This document shows, in pieces, positions 27,401 through 38,020 of a stretch of DNA of 64,000 nt. The stretch comes from Undaria pinnatifida (Eukaryota; Sar; Phaeophyceae; Laminariales; Alariaceae), in NCBI GenBank assembly GCA_012845835.1, contig JABAKD010000020.1, forward strand, positions 930,001-994,000, given 5' to 3'. Numbering within the stretch: the first letter of the stretch is position 1; every line of letters starts with the position of its first letter. Under the pieces are notes generated by a model. That model had not been told where the DNA came from and made no database searches. It saw nothing but the letters and a program-made list of their open reading frames with translations. The position numbers and the translations under genes are program-made.

Positions 27401-29845
27401 TCGGGCCTCACCACGAGCCAATGAGATTGGATAGTGATGGTGACAACTACGAGAGCATTGCCACTCTCCTAGCAGTCAGTAGCGATTGCAGCATTCGCCA
27501 ATCACAAAACACACACTACTCGTACTTGTCGAGGACGAGGACAGGCACCATCTGCGACATGTCCTTGTTCATGCACGAGATCAACGGGAGCGAGTGAAAA
27601 GACAACCCTCCTCGCGTGAAGCGCCCACGGCGTGTTTTCCAGGGCTCTTCACGGGTTAGGTTAAACCTCACGGGTCGGGGCGGGTCGGGGCGGGTCAGCT
27701 ACCCGACCCGACCCGCGAAAATTTTGAGACGTCTTGACCCGACCCGACCTGCCCCTCGAGATTTTGAAACCCAGGCGGGTCGGGGCGGGTCTGCTACCCG
27801 ACCCGACCCGCGATTTTTTAGACTTTTTGACCCGACCCGACCTGCCCCTCGAGATTTTGAAACCCCCTGACCCGACCCGACCCGACCCGACCCGACCCGA
27901 CCCGACCCGCGTTATTTTAAAACCTCTTGACCCGACCCGGCCCAACCCGACACACTCCGAGTGACCCGTGAGGTGCGGGTTTCATACGGGTCGGGTCTGG
28001 ACCCGTCACATATATCACGGGTCAAAAAGTCACGGGTCAAACATCTCTGGATATGTTCAAACATGTCTGGATATGTACCTCGGTCGGTTGGTTGGTCCTT
28101 GGTCCCTCGTACTTTTCCCAAAATGTCGTGATCTCTGTTTTTCTCCGGCATTGTTTGGAGCATTTTTGTGTACTCCTAGTGCGCGCGAAAAAGGAGAAAG
28201 ACCGCAACCCACACATCTCCGCAGCAAGCCCACAACTCGGGCGGTGGATCTGTCAGCAGGGGCTGCGATCCGTGAGGATCCGGCGTCTGCTGCTGGTGCT
28301 TGCTGCTGCCACACTGTAGTGCTGCTGCTGCTTTTGCTTCGACGACGACTGCTCTTAGACTTGCCCTTTTACGTTTGGTCACATTTCGTACTGATAAAAG
28401 ACTGGTATGATAATTCTTGCCAGATTTTCAATGTGTACGTACGTCGTGCATGGGTTCTTATACCGACATGTGTCGTCTATATTGTTGCACCCTGCAATAC
28501 AGCAAGAGTGTGTGCCCTGGCTTGTTTTAGTGGACCTACGGCTTCATACGACACGGGATTCACGTATCACTAGTAATACTTAATGCCTGGTACGAGAAGT
28601 TCTGCCTGGTATGACTTTTCTGGACGCGATGACAGCACACGATCGGAATATCGCCCGGGGACGAGAGAGGCTCTCGTGCAGGAAGCGGCAAGTTTTGCAT
28701 CATTTTCGGACGCGCGGGTCGGATCCGCGGGCGGCAATATGGGCTCTCCGGCAGGCAGTCGTAAGTTTGAAAATGAAAGGTCGAACCTGCAGACCAGATC
28801 CGTGGGTTCGACCCGCGGGTCAGCCAAAAACAACCCGCGGGTCATGGTGGCTTGACCAGCGAGTGACCCATATCTCGCGGGTCATGACCCAACCCGACCC
28901 GACCCGCGATATTTCAAAGCCTCTTGACCCGACCCGACCGGACCCGACCCGCGAGATTTCAAAACCTCTTGACCCGACCCGACCGGACCCGACCCGCGAG
29001 ATTTCAAAACCTCTTGACCCGACCCGACCCGACCCGCTAGATTTCAAAACTTCTTGACCCGAGCCGACCCGACCCGTGAGATTTGAAAACACAATGACCC
29101 AACCCGACCCGACCCGCGATATTTTGAAACCCCTCTGACCCGACTCGCGGGTCGGGTCATGACCCGTGAAAAGCCCTGGTGTTTTCCCACGGCCCACCTA
29201 CAAAGCTTCATCTGCGTGTGCGCTGAGATGCTCTGGTGCGGCGCACTCGCGCGAGTACGTAGTCGAGCGATCGCCGCTGTCACTTGTTTTTCACCCAAGG
29301 CTTTGTTCAAAATCTGTGAATTCGGGTTTCACGATATGTGTAAGGGTTATCGATCCGATTCTGCCCGTCTGATTCTGCTGCCCGAAAATCCATCTCATTT
29401 TCGGATTCGGATACGCTACAGTCTGATGGCTTCAAGCCTTTTTGTTTACTTTTTGTCTGTAGTTTAGCTTCCCTATGTTTTTGGTCGCAGGTCGACGTCG
29501 GAATTGCAGCAAGTCTCACTCGCTGTACACTCTGTATTCTAATGGGAGGCAAAAGAGGGCCCATCCTTCGCACGACCTCTGGCCACACACCCAAAAAATA
29601 AACGTGGCAACAAAGTACAAAAGTACCTCTGGATCCAGAGGCAACCATCCAACCACGCCTCATGGCACCAAGGCCTGGGGCACGTGATCGAACAGCGAAA
29701 GCTGCCCTCTGCGACGTTGCTGCAACGCTTTCCCACTCACTTTTTGGGTGCGCGGCTTGTTCTCAAGCTGCTCGATAATCGCGCGCTCGTAGATTTCGAG
29801 GTCCTCGTGGAAACCTCGCGCTCTCTCCAGCAGCGAAGACGACAT
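15494..29845 (-). CDS. SF3A3: Splicing factor 3A subunit 3 (SF3a60/PRP9)
   Basis: Nuclear U2 snRNP component needed for prespliceosome assembly. Thirteen exons join in frame (542 codons): 29741-29845, 26722-26832, 25827-25919, 25562-25636, 24994-25119, 24340-24435, 23750-23913, 23084-23243, 21634-21780, 18202-18342, 17748-17911, 16804-16903 and 15494-15640 (stop 15494-15496). Family signatures in order: N-terminal helix [54 protein letters not shown]; the SAP-like [45 protein letters not shown]; and the matrin-type zinc finger [32 protein letters not shown]. It ends in [10 protein letters not shown]. Human SF3A3 is about 501 residues; the excess lies in Gly/Ala/Ser linkers of exons 7 and 9. 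Ten of 12 introns are phase 0. Intron 1 hosts a MITE plus an hAT element. It is divergent to the AMMECR1 gene. Confidence 0.95.
15893..15985 (+). repeat. Dispersed repeat, copy 1 of 2
   Basis: About 90 bp is similar to 58712-58800 in the same orientation. Shared features are ACAACT.GAAACCC.TTTTTGGGG and GGGGTT.GGGGGCT..AAGGGGTTAA. It lies in SF3A3 intron 12. Class unknown. Confidence 0.6.
16262..16590 (-). mobile_element. tRNA-headed SINE-like copy 1
   Basis: Read on the - strand it starts with a tRNA-like head: GGTGGCTAACC as an A-box-like word, then GGGGTTGGAATCTC as a decayed B box. A body follows with TAAGCACAATTCGACGCGAG and TCGACGAGGGAAGAAAG. It ends in an AT microsatellite and an A-rich tail (T-rich on the + strand, 16262-16285). 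The body is shared with 37290-37445, 31870-32145 and 22545-22715. It sits in SF3A3 intron 12. Confidence 0.65.
19778..19915 (+). repeat. Solo fragment of the 'R' repeat
   Basis: It contains GTCGAAACTCATGTTTGCAA, GCTGCGTGTGATACTTCGA and a CGGTGACTCGCC ending, matching the last block of the 5330-6960 array. It lies in the SF3A3 intron between 18343 and 21633. Confidence 0.55.
22545..22715 (-). mobile_element. SINE-like body fragment, copy 2
   Basis: The - strand reads GTCGAGGAGGAAAAGAAAGG and TATTCTCGCAATAAAAATGA, which align with the body of the copy at 16262-16590. The tRNA-like head is absent. It lies in the SF3A3 intron between 21781 and 23083. Confidence 0.5.
27660..27960. repeat. Left GACCCG array of the hAT element
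   Basis: Repeats of GACCC/GACCCG are grouped into longer units separated by GCGAGATTTTGAAAC-type spacers. The first units are in the opposite sense (GGGTCGGGGC). Confidence 0.85.
28868..29165. repeat. Right GACCCG array of the hAT element
   Basis: Roughly six units of about 45 bp. Each is a GACCCGACCCG run followed by CGAGATTTCAAAACCTCTT or a close variant. The array ends next to the right inverted repeat. Confidence 0.85.
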
Positions 29846-31022
29846 GTCTCGAGACCAAGAAAAGCAGTGGACAACTGCCTTAAGTGGAGGTACTCAGGCC
29901 AGGGCGATCTACGTTCGTTGGCCCGGCTAGGCCCTGAGGATGCAACCGCGGCACAGGGGATAATATGCTGCTCACACCCACAGTAGAAACGCCGGACCAA
30001 CGTTTTGAGCTTCTTGACAGACAAAACATCATTTCTCCACTTTTAGAGTGCAGCTGCTGCTGTTGCTGCACACTTTCCCTTTTCGCCACGCACGTCACGG
30101 CGAGCTCCACTGACCACGTGCCGCTGCCGGTCGCTGCTTCCTGCGTCGCCTACTCTCCGAACCTCTGCCGGTGGCCGCGAAAGAGGTAGGAACAGGTGAG
30201 ATATACAGCCCACTCGCTTGTGGACTAGACCTCCGAAAGGACAAGAAGGCAGCAAGAAGTGTCGACGGAGAAAGGTTTTTCGCACGTTCAACCCGAAAAA
30301 TGTCCGCCGGCTATGGCCCGTGTCGTCCCGAGACAGTACACGCGCGCTCAACATGTCGTTATGCTGGATCGGTGCATCAATGTGATGGGTCCAACTTACA
30401 GAAATTCTCGGTATAGCGCCCGATATGGGCCCCAAAACCAACACCATCAAATGATGACTGCGAAGTTCCTCCTACGTAGTAAAGTTTTAGGTCAACGTTC
30501 CGAACCTTTTCCCAGTTCCATCTTCGGTAGGCAAGCGCATCTCACATCGCCTGCATGGCCGTCAGCGCAGCACACGCCACGTACATCAGTAGGATCCCGG
30601 GCACCCCAGTAGGGATTGAAGCTTTGGAGGGAGGCTCTTTCCATCTCTCTCATCGGTGGTCTCTTGTTCGAGATGGTTGCGTTTTGCCTGAGGTCGCAGA
30701 TTGCATAGTATCCGACCTTGGATCCTGCCCGTTGAAGTAATCAGGGTTGATGCTTTTTTTCGCAGGTTCGCACGAAGAGCAACCTACCACATCGACGACG
30801 GCCGAGCATGTCTCCTCTCCTCGTCAGAACTTTGCTGGGCATGCCAACACAATGCACTGCACGCACACACGCCCAGACACGTTAGCACGCCTCCAGACCG
30901 CTCTCAAGGTCGACTGGTAGTGCGAACGATGGTGGACACTCCACTGCTGTTATAGCGGTGGCGGATTATCTGGTGTGAATCGTGACCCACCCTGACTTTA
31001 TATTTCGCCGCAGGCAACCTCG
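29846..31022. promoter_or_regulatory. Divergent intergenic region SF3A3 / AMMECR1
   Basis: The start codons of SF3A3 (-) and the AMMECR1 gene (+) are 1,177 bp apart, so this stretch must hold both promoters and 5' UTRs. A possible 3' splice site (TTCGCCGCAG) lies 9 bp before the AMMECR1 ATG, which would allow a 5' UTR intron. I see no convincing TATA box. The regulatory role is inferred from gene layout only. Confidence 0.5.
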
Positions 31023-34000
31023 ATGGCGACGGCACTGGTGGGGAGCCCGACGGGCGAGAGCCGCGCCGAACAGGAGCGGCAGTTCTCTCGCCACGAGGAC
31101 GGGCTACAGCGCGAAGTGGAGCCTCCCGAGGCTCCGCAGGCGACCAAGGAGATGTGCGCGTACTGCTTCGGTGCGTGATAGACGCATGTCCGCGGTTTTT
31201 AGAGTGTTGAAGGTTGAAGTCGCATCCTGCCTGCCTGCTGCATCCCGGTGTAGACGTATTTATCCGGCGACGTGCGCTCCAAAAGGGGCTCGATTACTGG
31301 TCCGTAGCATGTGGTTCTGCAGTTTCCATCTGCACAGCTGCTGGCAGCAACGCGAAGTTCTGGGTTCCTGAACACGTACCCCCACGCGTCAGTTGCTTCA
31401 AACCTGCCATTTTTCCTTGCAACCGCTGCGATTTGCGGCATTTTTTCTGTACGTATCATAGGCGGGGGCACGGAATCAACCCCCGCGTTGCACCCGCCGC
31501 GCTCGAGAATTTAATCTGCCAATTGTCAACACTACTGTCTGCCAACTGCCAACACTACTGTCATGGGGCCCCTATTGAAAGTTGAAGTACTGTACCTGGT
31601 ACGTCGTATTAGTACGTCGTATTTCTATGTAGCACACGTGCGGCTTGTACCCAAGGCCTCTCGTGGCGATCTAGACGGCAACTACCACCGTTGGAGCGCG
31701 CTGGACCAACTCGGCGCCTCTGTCGGGGAGTGTCGTGGTTCGGTGTTTCTTTTGTTTGTTTTAACCATCACTTTTTACTTTCCAGCTTAACTCGTAACAA
31801 GAGGTTTTACCCTCAGAGGTTTTACTTACAGCGATAGCGACCTTCTGGACAAGCCGTCCGTGGTCACAGGTGGCTTCCCTTCCCCCCGGTACTTGCCTTC
31901 ATTAATTCGCGCATAGGGTTTCCATAGGGTTTCAGCATTCCCACTTTTCTGCTTTTTGTGCTCGTCGATTTTCTTTGCATTGTACTGATTCACGCTCTCG
32001 CGATTTCCGCTATTAATAGTCATTTTTTGCGCAAGAGAAATTCCCTACGGCACGAGTATACACTCGGGAGGATTCGAACCCGCATCATTGACATCAGTAG
32101 GGACGAGACTCATCTACTACTCCACAGGGGATGGTGTATATAGCTCTCTGATACGCTTTCCCCCTCTCTTTATTTAGGCCTTGCCTGACAGGGTTATCCC
32201 CCCTCTTCCCGTGGTTGTCTTCCTGCTTACGCTACAGATGTGATCGTGGCGCACTTCAACAGCGTCGACTCGCCTCCGCCGTCGTTCATCACATCGTACA
32301 TCTGGTAAGACGCTTATCCGTTGAATCATTGCTGCCGCCAGCGTTCCGGCGCGTCCCTTAGCATCAACCCTTGGTGCAGGGTAGGCTGCGATTGGAATCT
32401 GTGGCCGGTTCCTCTCTCCGCAAAGCACAAGCGGCGTGAACAGGCCCATGTACCTAGCTAACCGTTGCAACGCCGGGTGCCCTGAAAATGTGTTTCTGTC
32501 CACGTACGCGTACATGCAGCACCGAATTATTTTTTGGAGTCCGTCCGGGGTTACTTTTGACACGACAGCAGAGCAACAGCGTTCCCTGAAAGAGCGCGCC
32601 TACGCGTGTGCAAGTTTAGCGCCAGGGAAGGCCATAACTCGTTCGTAGCCGTAGCTCTCGCTTGCGGTGGCGCGTTATTCCCAGTTTTGACGTCGTGGGA
32701 CACTGCTGATACCTTCCCCGAGTATGTTACCGATAAACGCTCAGTAAAATTGGAACGCGTTGCGTTTTCACGTCTGTCTGCAGTGGTATGTTCGTCACAT
32801 GGGATAAGCACGAGGAAGGCTTGGAAAGCCTTCGAGGTTGTGTCGGGACCCTTAGCCCCATGGCGATATCGTCGCTCAAGGACTACACTTTTAGCAGGTG
32901 GGAAGCTTTTGTAGAGGTCCGCAGCAGAGCGAGACTTGGTGTGCTGTTACCTTCTTTGATTCCGGTGTGGGGTACTAGTTACTCTAAGGGTCTCCTTTCA
33001 GCGTTTAGAGGAAAACACTCCTGCGGCACCGTTTGACGCCACGACGGCACAGAATGCTCAACCTTGATTGCTACTACTGCAGTAGCTGTCTAAACTACAC
33101 GGAGTGGTACCCGCCGGTACGGAGAAAGGCATGGTTTCCTCCTAGGTATCGGCGCCTACTCGTGGCAGAGCGGGCAACGGCGTTGTTTTCGTACAAAACA
33201 AATCAAAGAGAGTTTCTTTGTCTTCGAGCAGAGAATGGAGCACTCGACCGTTTTTTTCTCTGTTGATACTAACTATTACGGGTGTTAAATACATAGCGGT
33301 AGTCTACAACAAATAACCTCTCGATAGTTCGTCGCAAAGTACCTTCTTTTAGTTCTACCGTATTACACGGCTTACCCGTGAATAACCTAGCCTCTCCCAA
33401 ACTCTTACTGATACCTGGATATAGCCACTCCCTCTTCTCACGGCGGGCTGGTGACACGGGCAATTTTATGCGCGTAACAAATTCGTGGGTTCCGTAAAGT
33501 ATGTTCTGACCCATTTCTGTTTGGTTGTTTCCTCGATCCCTTGCCTGGCCCCCAAGTGCTTTGAACGACACGAGGTTCTTTCCAATTCAGCCGTCAGAGC
33601 TAAGCTCTCTGGACGTGTCCGTGTCCCTTCTCGTCAAGTTCGAGCAGGCTCGACACTGGGAAGACTGGGAGGTAAGCCAACTCATGGAATGATGACCGTT
33701 AGAATGTGTTAAAACCGTTGAAATACCTTCAAAGCCACGTCGTTGGGGCATTTAGCCTGCGCGCTTGACGGCCATATGACGCTGGCGGTCGGTCGTCATC
33801 GTCCGTTTCTTGAGCTTTTGTCGACCAATTGTACTTGATCTTGAGAAGGACGCGTGCTACGACAGAGGTGCACCAACCATTGTGTTTTTCTGAGGTTCCT
33901 CAATTTGGGAGCTCAAGACCCGTTCTTCTTGACCCAAAAACTGATTTGGACAAAAAAATAACTGCAACCGGATGAAAAATCCCATGTGGCTTAGGTACAA

Positions 34001-35047
34001 CAACAAAGAATGATGACCAAAAATGGCCTATTATTTATTTATTTTCCGGCGATTTTGGGTTGAGGAGCCGCGTCATTCAGAAAACAAAGTAGCCAAAAAG
34101 TGCTAGCTCTATCGTAGCATGCGTCTCAGTGAAGCAACAGTATGTAACGCTCCGTGTCTTCTTTTTCCCCTCCCAATGTCCGTGTTTATCGAGGCAGGTT
34201 GGGGTGCACGGTATCGTGATCAAATTCACCGATGATCGCGGGTCAGGTTTCAGCGCCACGTTCCTCCCGGAGGTGGCAGCGGAGCAAGGTGTGCTGGCCG
34301 GCTCCTCGACGGGATCAATGTTTTGCCACTATTGCAGGTCCCTTTTACCGATCAGCAGATGAACCCTCAACTTTTCCCCTGCAATCATGCGATCGGTATT
34401 TGACACGTTGTGACGTTATAACTTGCGCCCCCCCGTAACGCAATACCTGATTGAGCATGCATTGCCTTTCCGCGCATCTTGGTTTCTATCACACGCCGTT
34501 TGTTTGTTGGTCGCCACCAGGCTGGACGAAGAAGGTCACCCTTACCCGTCTCGTGCGCAAGGCCGGTTACAAGCGTTCTGTGGACAGCGGGTTCCTTGCC
34601 GGCGTGCAGGTGAGCTGTGGATAGGGTGGAGGAATTCATCTAGACGCGGAAAAGGGGTAGTTTTGGCTTGGTTGGGGAATCCTAACTAGACACGGAGCTG
34701 GGGAGTCTTGATTTGACGTGGGACAAGACTGCCTGCCACCTTCCGTGGGCGCGGATGCTGGTCGAAGGATTTCAATGCCTTGCTATTCGACGATGTTGCA
34801 GAAGTTTGTCCGCTTTGACGCGCTTTTTGCGATGCCTTTGTTTATGCGCCGTCGAGGTGGCTTTCAGCAAACCCGCGGAGATTAGTCGTCGATTGTAGGC
34901 CGGGGCCTTATGCTCGCGCCCCCCCTCGCTAACACCTCTACCACCACCTGCCCGGTCGTCACGCGCATTACTCAGGTAACGCGCTACCAGAGCTCGAAGT
35001 GCAAGCTACCCTACAAAGAATACCTGGAGATGAGACGGCAGGTCTAG
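31023..35047 (+). CDS. AMMECR1: AMMECR1-domain protein
   Basis: Eukaryotic member of the AMMECR1 family, conserved from archaea to humans; the molecular activity is not settled. Seven exons join in phase: 31023-31170, 32238-32304, 32784-32897, 33557-33671, 34198-34288, 34521-34609 and 34976-35047, with stop TAG at 35045-35047. They give 231 codons. Landmarks in order: TKEMCAYCFD; FVTWDKHEEG; the family-defining LRGCVGT (usual core RGCIG); SALNDTRFFPIQPSEL; VSLLVKFEQARHWEDWE; VGVHGIVIKF; ATFLPEVAAEQGW; LVRKAGYK; VTRYQSSK and the C-terminal YKEYLEMRRQV. The domain is complete. Human AMMECR1 is longer mainly by an N-terminal extension. The start at 31023 is the first ATG before the conserved region; an upstream coding exon cannot be excluded. 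A SINE-like copy sits in intron 1. Confidence 0.93.
31870..32145 (-). mobile_element. tRNA-headed SINE-like copy 3
   Basis: On the - strand the head carries GTGGAGTAGTAGATGAG (A-box region) and a good B box GGGTTCGAATCC near 32070-32085. The body follows, with GAGCGTGAATCAGTACAATG and AAATCGACGAGCAC, aligned to copy 1. The tRNA acceptor strands do not pair, so this is not a working tRNA gene. It lies in AMMECR1 intron 1. Confidence 0.65.
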
Positions 35048-36964
35048 CACAGGCGTGCATTGGTGTTCGTCTTGACGGGAGTGCCGACAAGGCAGTTTCG
35101 AGAGGCCTGCGGTCGAGCAAGATGCGACATGGCCGCGTTGCGGATTTTTTCTTTCGCATCGAGCTACGCTCCCGCCTTTAGTGCGTACGTTTGGAGCTCT
35201 ATTCTATTGCTTTTTGAATGGAGGCCAAAGAAGACGACAGGCACACATTTCATCTGAATCAAAGTTAAAATGAAGTGTACCGCTAGTGAGGTTAGCCGTG
35301 ACAAGGGGCTTTTCCGAGCGTCCCAATACCACGTGGTGCGACCCTGGGAGGCAGGCTTGAGTCGGGTTAGGACTAAACACCGCGCGTTTTATCTATGTGG
35401 CGGTGCCTTCTTGAGTAAACCGCGCCGAGGGGGACGTTCAAAAATTTTGGGTGCAGCGTCGTGAGAGGTACATGGCGGCTGCTTGGTCGATCACGATAAT
35501 GGTGATCCGTTGACGTTCGTGAATTCGTTGGTGAGTTCTTTGGTGAAAACATTCCGCGGACAGAGTTTGTCCGAAGGCGGGTTCTCGAGATTTGGTGGCA
35601 CTTCGGTCTACTTGCGTCGTTTTTTTTAGTGTGTTTTATGAAGGAGGGGTAAGCAACGTTGTTTATAGTGTATGATACTAGTAAGGACAATGTTTCCAAG
35701 CGACAGAGGACGTACGGTTGGACTGCTCAATGGTGTTGTGCTAATTGTGTTGTTTTTTGGCGTCAGCGCACTTTGCGCCCGGCCGTTCGATTCGGGCCCG
35801 GACTACCTTTGGCTTAATCTTGGTGGACATCATAGAGTCCGTCGATAGGACACTGCTATCTCCTATTGGTGATTTTGACGCCGATTGTCCACTTGGGTGT
35901 GCAAAACGAAATGTTTGCTAGGGTTGGGGGGTGTAACTGTAGCGATCGCGTGGCAATGTAGGCGGATGTGCAGTCTTGTAGGTGGTCATACTATTTTAAC
36001 CGAGTGCTGTTCACACGTGCTATGCAGAGGGCCAGCATTGTTGTGTTTGTGTTTGTGTGGAAGAAAGGATCTCCGTACGTAAAATCCAGATCAATTGTTA
36101 CCTACCTGGTACACGAGAAATGTGTATTTCTCGGATGGCAGCAAGCTATGCGTTGTGCGCCGCGCGGTGCGTCCTTCCAACCCTTCAATCGGATGAATGC
36201 CACCGGCGAAGAGAATTCGTGTTCTTCGTGTACATACCTGTTTATCATATCATAATTCGTTCGGTTGTGCTGGGTTGCGCCATGATAAGGACAGCAAGTT
36301 AATTCGCTCGACTGGTGGTACAGCAACAACGCCCAAAGTCCCGGGTTACCTCGTAACTGGTGACGACGTATGATATGTGGTCGCAGAGGGGATGCCGCCC
36401 GTTTCCGTTTTCTGTTGGCACTGCTGGAACGTTCCCTGGTGCCAGGCACATCAGTTGTCGGACAAGCTAGCATTGCCATCAGTTACTTCAACTCGCGCAC
36501 CAGCCCCCCAGGCACCAGTTCTCTAGGCTTACCCAGCGTTCTTTTCGAGCGAAACAAGATCTCATCCGTCTGTCTGAGCCCCCGAATGATGTCTGGCCAC
36601 CATCCAATAATAATAGGTGAAAAAACAGGAAGATGGTAGTCTTGTTGCTGCATTACAGAGTACAACAAAAGAAGCAAAATGTGTAGTGCTGTGCTGACTT
36701 CCGTTCGAGGTATATACTCGTATATATAGCACGCTGATATGTGCTGGTTCATATATACCAGGTAATGTTATACCGGCACTAAAATAATAGTATTTGTCCC
36801 TCTATAGTGCCGTTTGCCGTTATTGTAGTGCCTGTAAAATTGCTTAGCCCGCCCACACCAGGTATGGGAAACAGGTGCACAGCAGTGGCTGTATGCGGAG
36901 TAGTTGTTTTCCTGTTCGCTATAGTGCCGCTATTTTCGACTGGCACATACCGTCGCTAGATATG
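35048..36964. other. No gene recognised
   Basis: Downstream flank of AMMECR1. Only short unsupported ORFs are seen. TACCWGGTA words occur at 36103 and 36756. Confidence 0.4.
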
Positions 36965-37128
36965 ATAATATAATGCTGGTGTTGGTGTTGCTGGTGTTGT
37001 TGTTGCTGCTGTTGTTGTTGTTTTTGTTTTTGTTCTCACATTAACTCTCATAATCAATTCCGTGGTCACAGGACAGGCTCCATTCCCTCTGGAGTGGAAG
37101 AATACCCCAAGGAAAAGCACAAAATGAA
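36965..37128 (-). mobile_element. LINE 3' tail fragment with (AAC)n-like terminus
   Basis: 37033-37128 matches the family 3' tail (CCGTGGTCACAGGACAGGCT and GGAAGAATACCCCAAGGAAA). On the - strand it runs into an AAC/AGC/ACC-rich microsatellite at 36970-37030. It is an extremely 5'-truncated insertion. Confidence 0.75.
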
Positions 37129-37289
37129 GGACCACTACTGCTACTGCTGCTGTGTAATATTACATGTTGTGGCGCGAGTCGTGACTCTGTGCATCTGATG
37201 TGCGTATATTACGATGCTACGGCTAAAATGCCAGACAATGGTACCTGGCGGTACAAAATTGCAGCGGCCGGCCGGCCGAGGCGGAGGGA

Positions 37290-37445
37290 AGGGGTCATGT
37301 GAGACTCCGGATCTGAGTTCCGACCCGCGCAATTTAAGCACAATTCGACGCGAGTCGACGAGGGGAAAAAGCACTAAACTCTTCTCGCGGTAAGTATGAA
37401 AGGGCGTACCGTAGTGGGGAGGAGGGAAAAGAATCTGCTTAGTAA
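37290..37445 (+). mobile_element. SINE-like copy 4
   Basis: It contains TTTAAGCACAATTCGACGCG and AGTCGACGAGGGGAAAAAG, nearly identical to the body of copy 1 but on the + strand. The tRNA-like head is not clear here. Confidence 0.6.
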
Positions 37446-37747
37446 ACCTCGGGTCTGATTTACGTCTAATACGGAGGGAGTACAAGAAAAAAAAAGTTAG
37501 AAGACAAAAGTTGGGATGAGCAAATAACAACCCCAAAACGTGCTTTTCATACTAACATTATTAACACGTTGACCATGCTACCCATGAAGTAGTAGATGCA
37601 TGCCACATTTCGCATACGAGTATCGATATCCTTGGCCGGTCCCAATACGCGAACAAAAGATCCTGCCCCCACTCTGCTTGAACAGCGAGCAGTACGAGTG
37701 CGGTAGCAACGGCAACTGCGATCCGTGTTGTCAACGTCTCAAACAGA

Positions 37748-38020
37748 CGGTGTTAAGATACGGCCTCGAAAGGCCTGTAATTATCCGCGTTTGAGATCAT
37801 TTGGATGGGTTTCGTATGATAAGATTGGCATTTTATATTCGGGAAAGTTAGGAAATAGATCAGAGGCACGTGCCTCCGATCTCAGAAGCCATCCGGGGCT
37901 CTGGTGGAATCGAATAAAGCAACGTCTCTACGAAGGAAAAGAAAGTGCGTACTCTCCGAGGACCCGCTCAATTGGCAGACCTGCAGGGGGCACTCTGTGT
38001 CCCCAACAATAACCTTACAA
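37748..38020 (+). repeat. Duplicated block P, copy 1
   Basis: 37748-37826 repeats at 39365-39448 (TGTTAAGATACGGCCTCGAA.. and GATCATTTGGATGGGTTTCG). 37826-38020 repeats at 42530-42720 (TTTTATATTCGGGAAAG.. and CATCCGGGGCTCTGGTGGAA). It includes an imperfect copy of the 26-nt palindrome at 42564. Confidence 0.8.

Larger units (their letters stand above)
27640..29178. mobile_element. Non-autonomous hAT transposon, 1,539 bp
   Basis: The ends are 17-bp inverted repeats, CAGGGCTYTTCACGGGT, with one mismatch. They are flanked by a perfect 8-bp duplication GTGTTTTC at 27632-27639 and 29179-29186. The empty site is visible in sister MITEs at about 45095 and 47600, so the insertion is directly demonstrated. 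An 8-bp duplication and a CAGGG start are hallmarks of hAT elements. The interior has GACCCG-rich arrays on both sides and a unique middle (about 28030-28860) with no transposase. Mobilisation would need a transposase from elsewhere. Confidence 0.9.
27235..29427 (+). mobile_element. Decayed PIF/Harbinger-like MITE (family E), split by hAT
   Basis: 27235-27639 and 29179-29427 together match the inner part of the elements at 46985-47859 and 50029-50861. Shared words include GGGCCTCACCACGAGCC, CCTCCTCGCGTGAAGCG and TGCGCTGAGATGCTCTGGTG, plus the subterminal CTCATTTTCGGATTCGGATA. The left terminus is missing and the right one is degraded. An hAT element at 27640-29178 splits it. The whole unit is in SF3A3 intron 1. 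Confidence 0.8.

Noticed and set aside
27968-28573. 201-codon ORF inside the hAT element
   Set aside because: No hAT dimerisation or DDE motifs; it lies partly in GACCC repeats and looks fortuitous.
27660-29165. Telomeric or CRISPR-like array
   Set aside because: The unit is GACCCG with AT-rich spacers repeated almost identically, enclosed by hAT ends. There are no unique spacers and no telomere repeat.
32045-32145. tRNA gene on the - strand (GGTTCGAATCC)
   Set aside because: The acceptor and part of the anticodon stems do not pair, and it is followed by the SINE-like body, so it is a tRNA-derived SINE head.
36483-36752. 89-codon - strand ORF
   Set aside because: It looked faintly protein-like near its end but has no recognisable family, splice partners or repeats.
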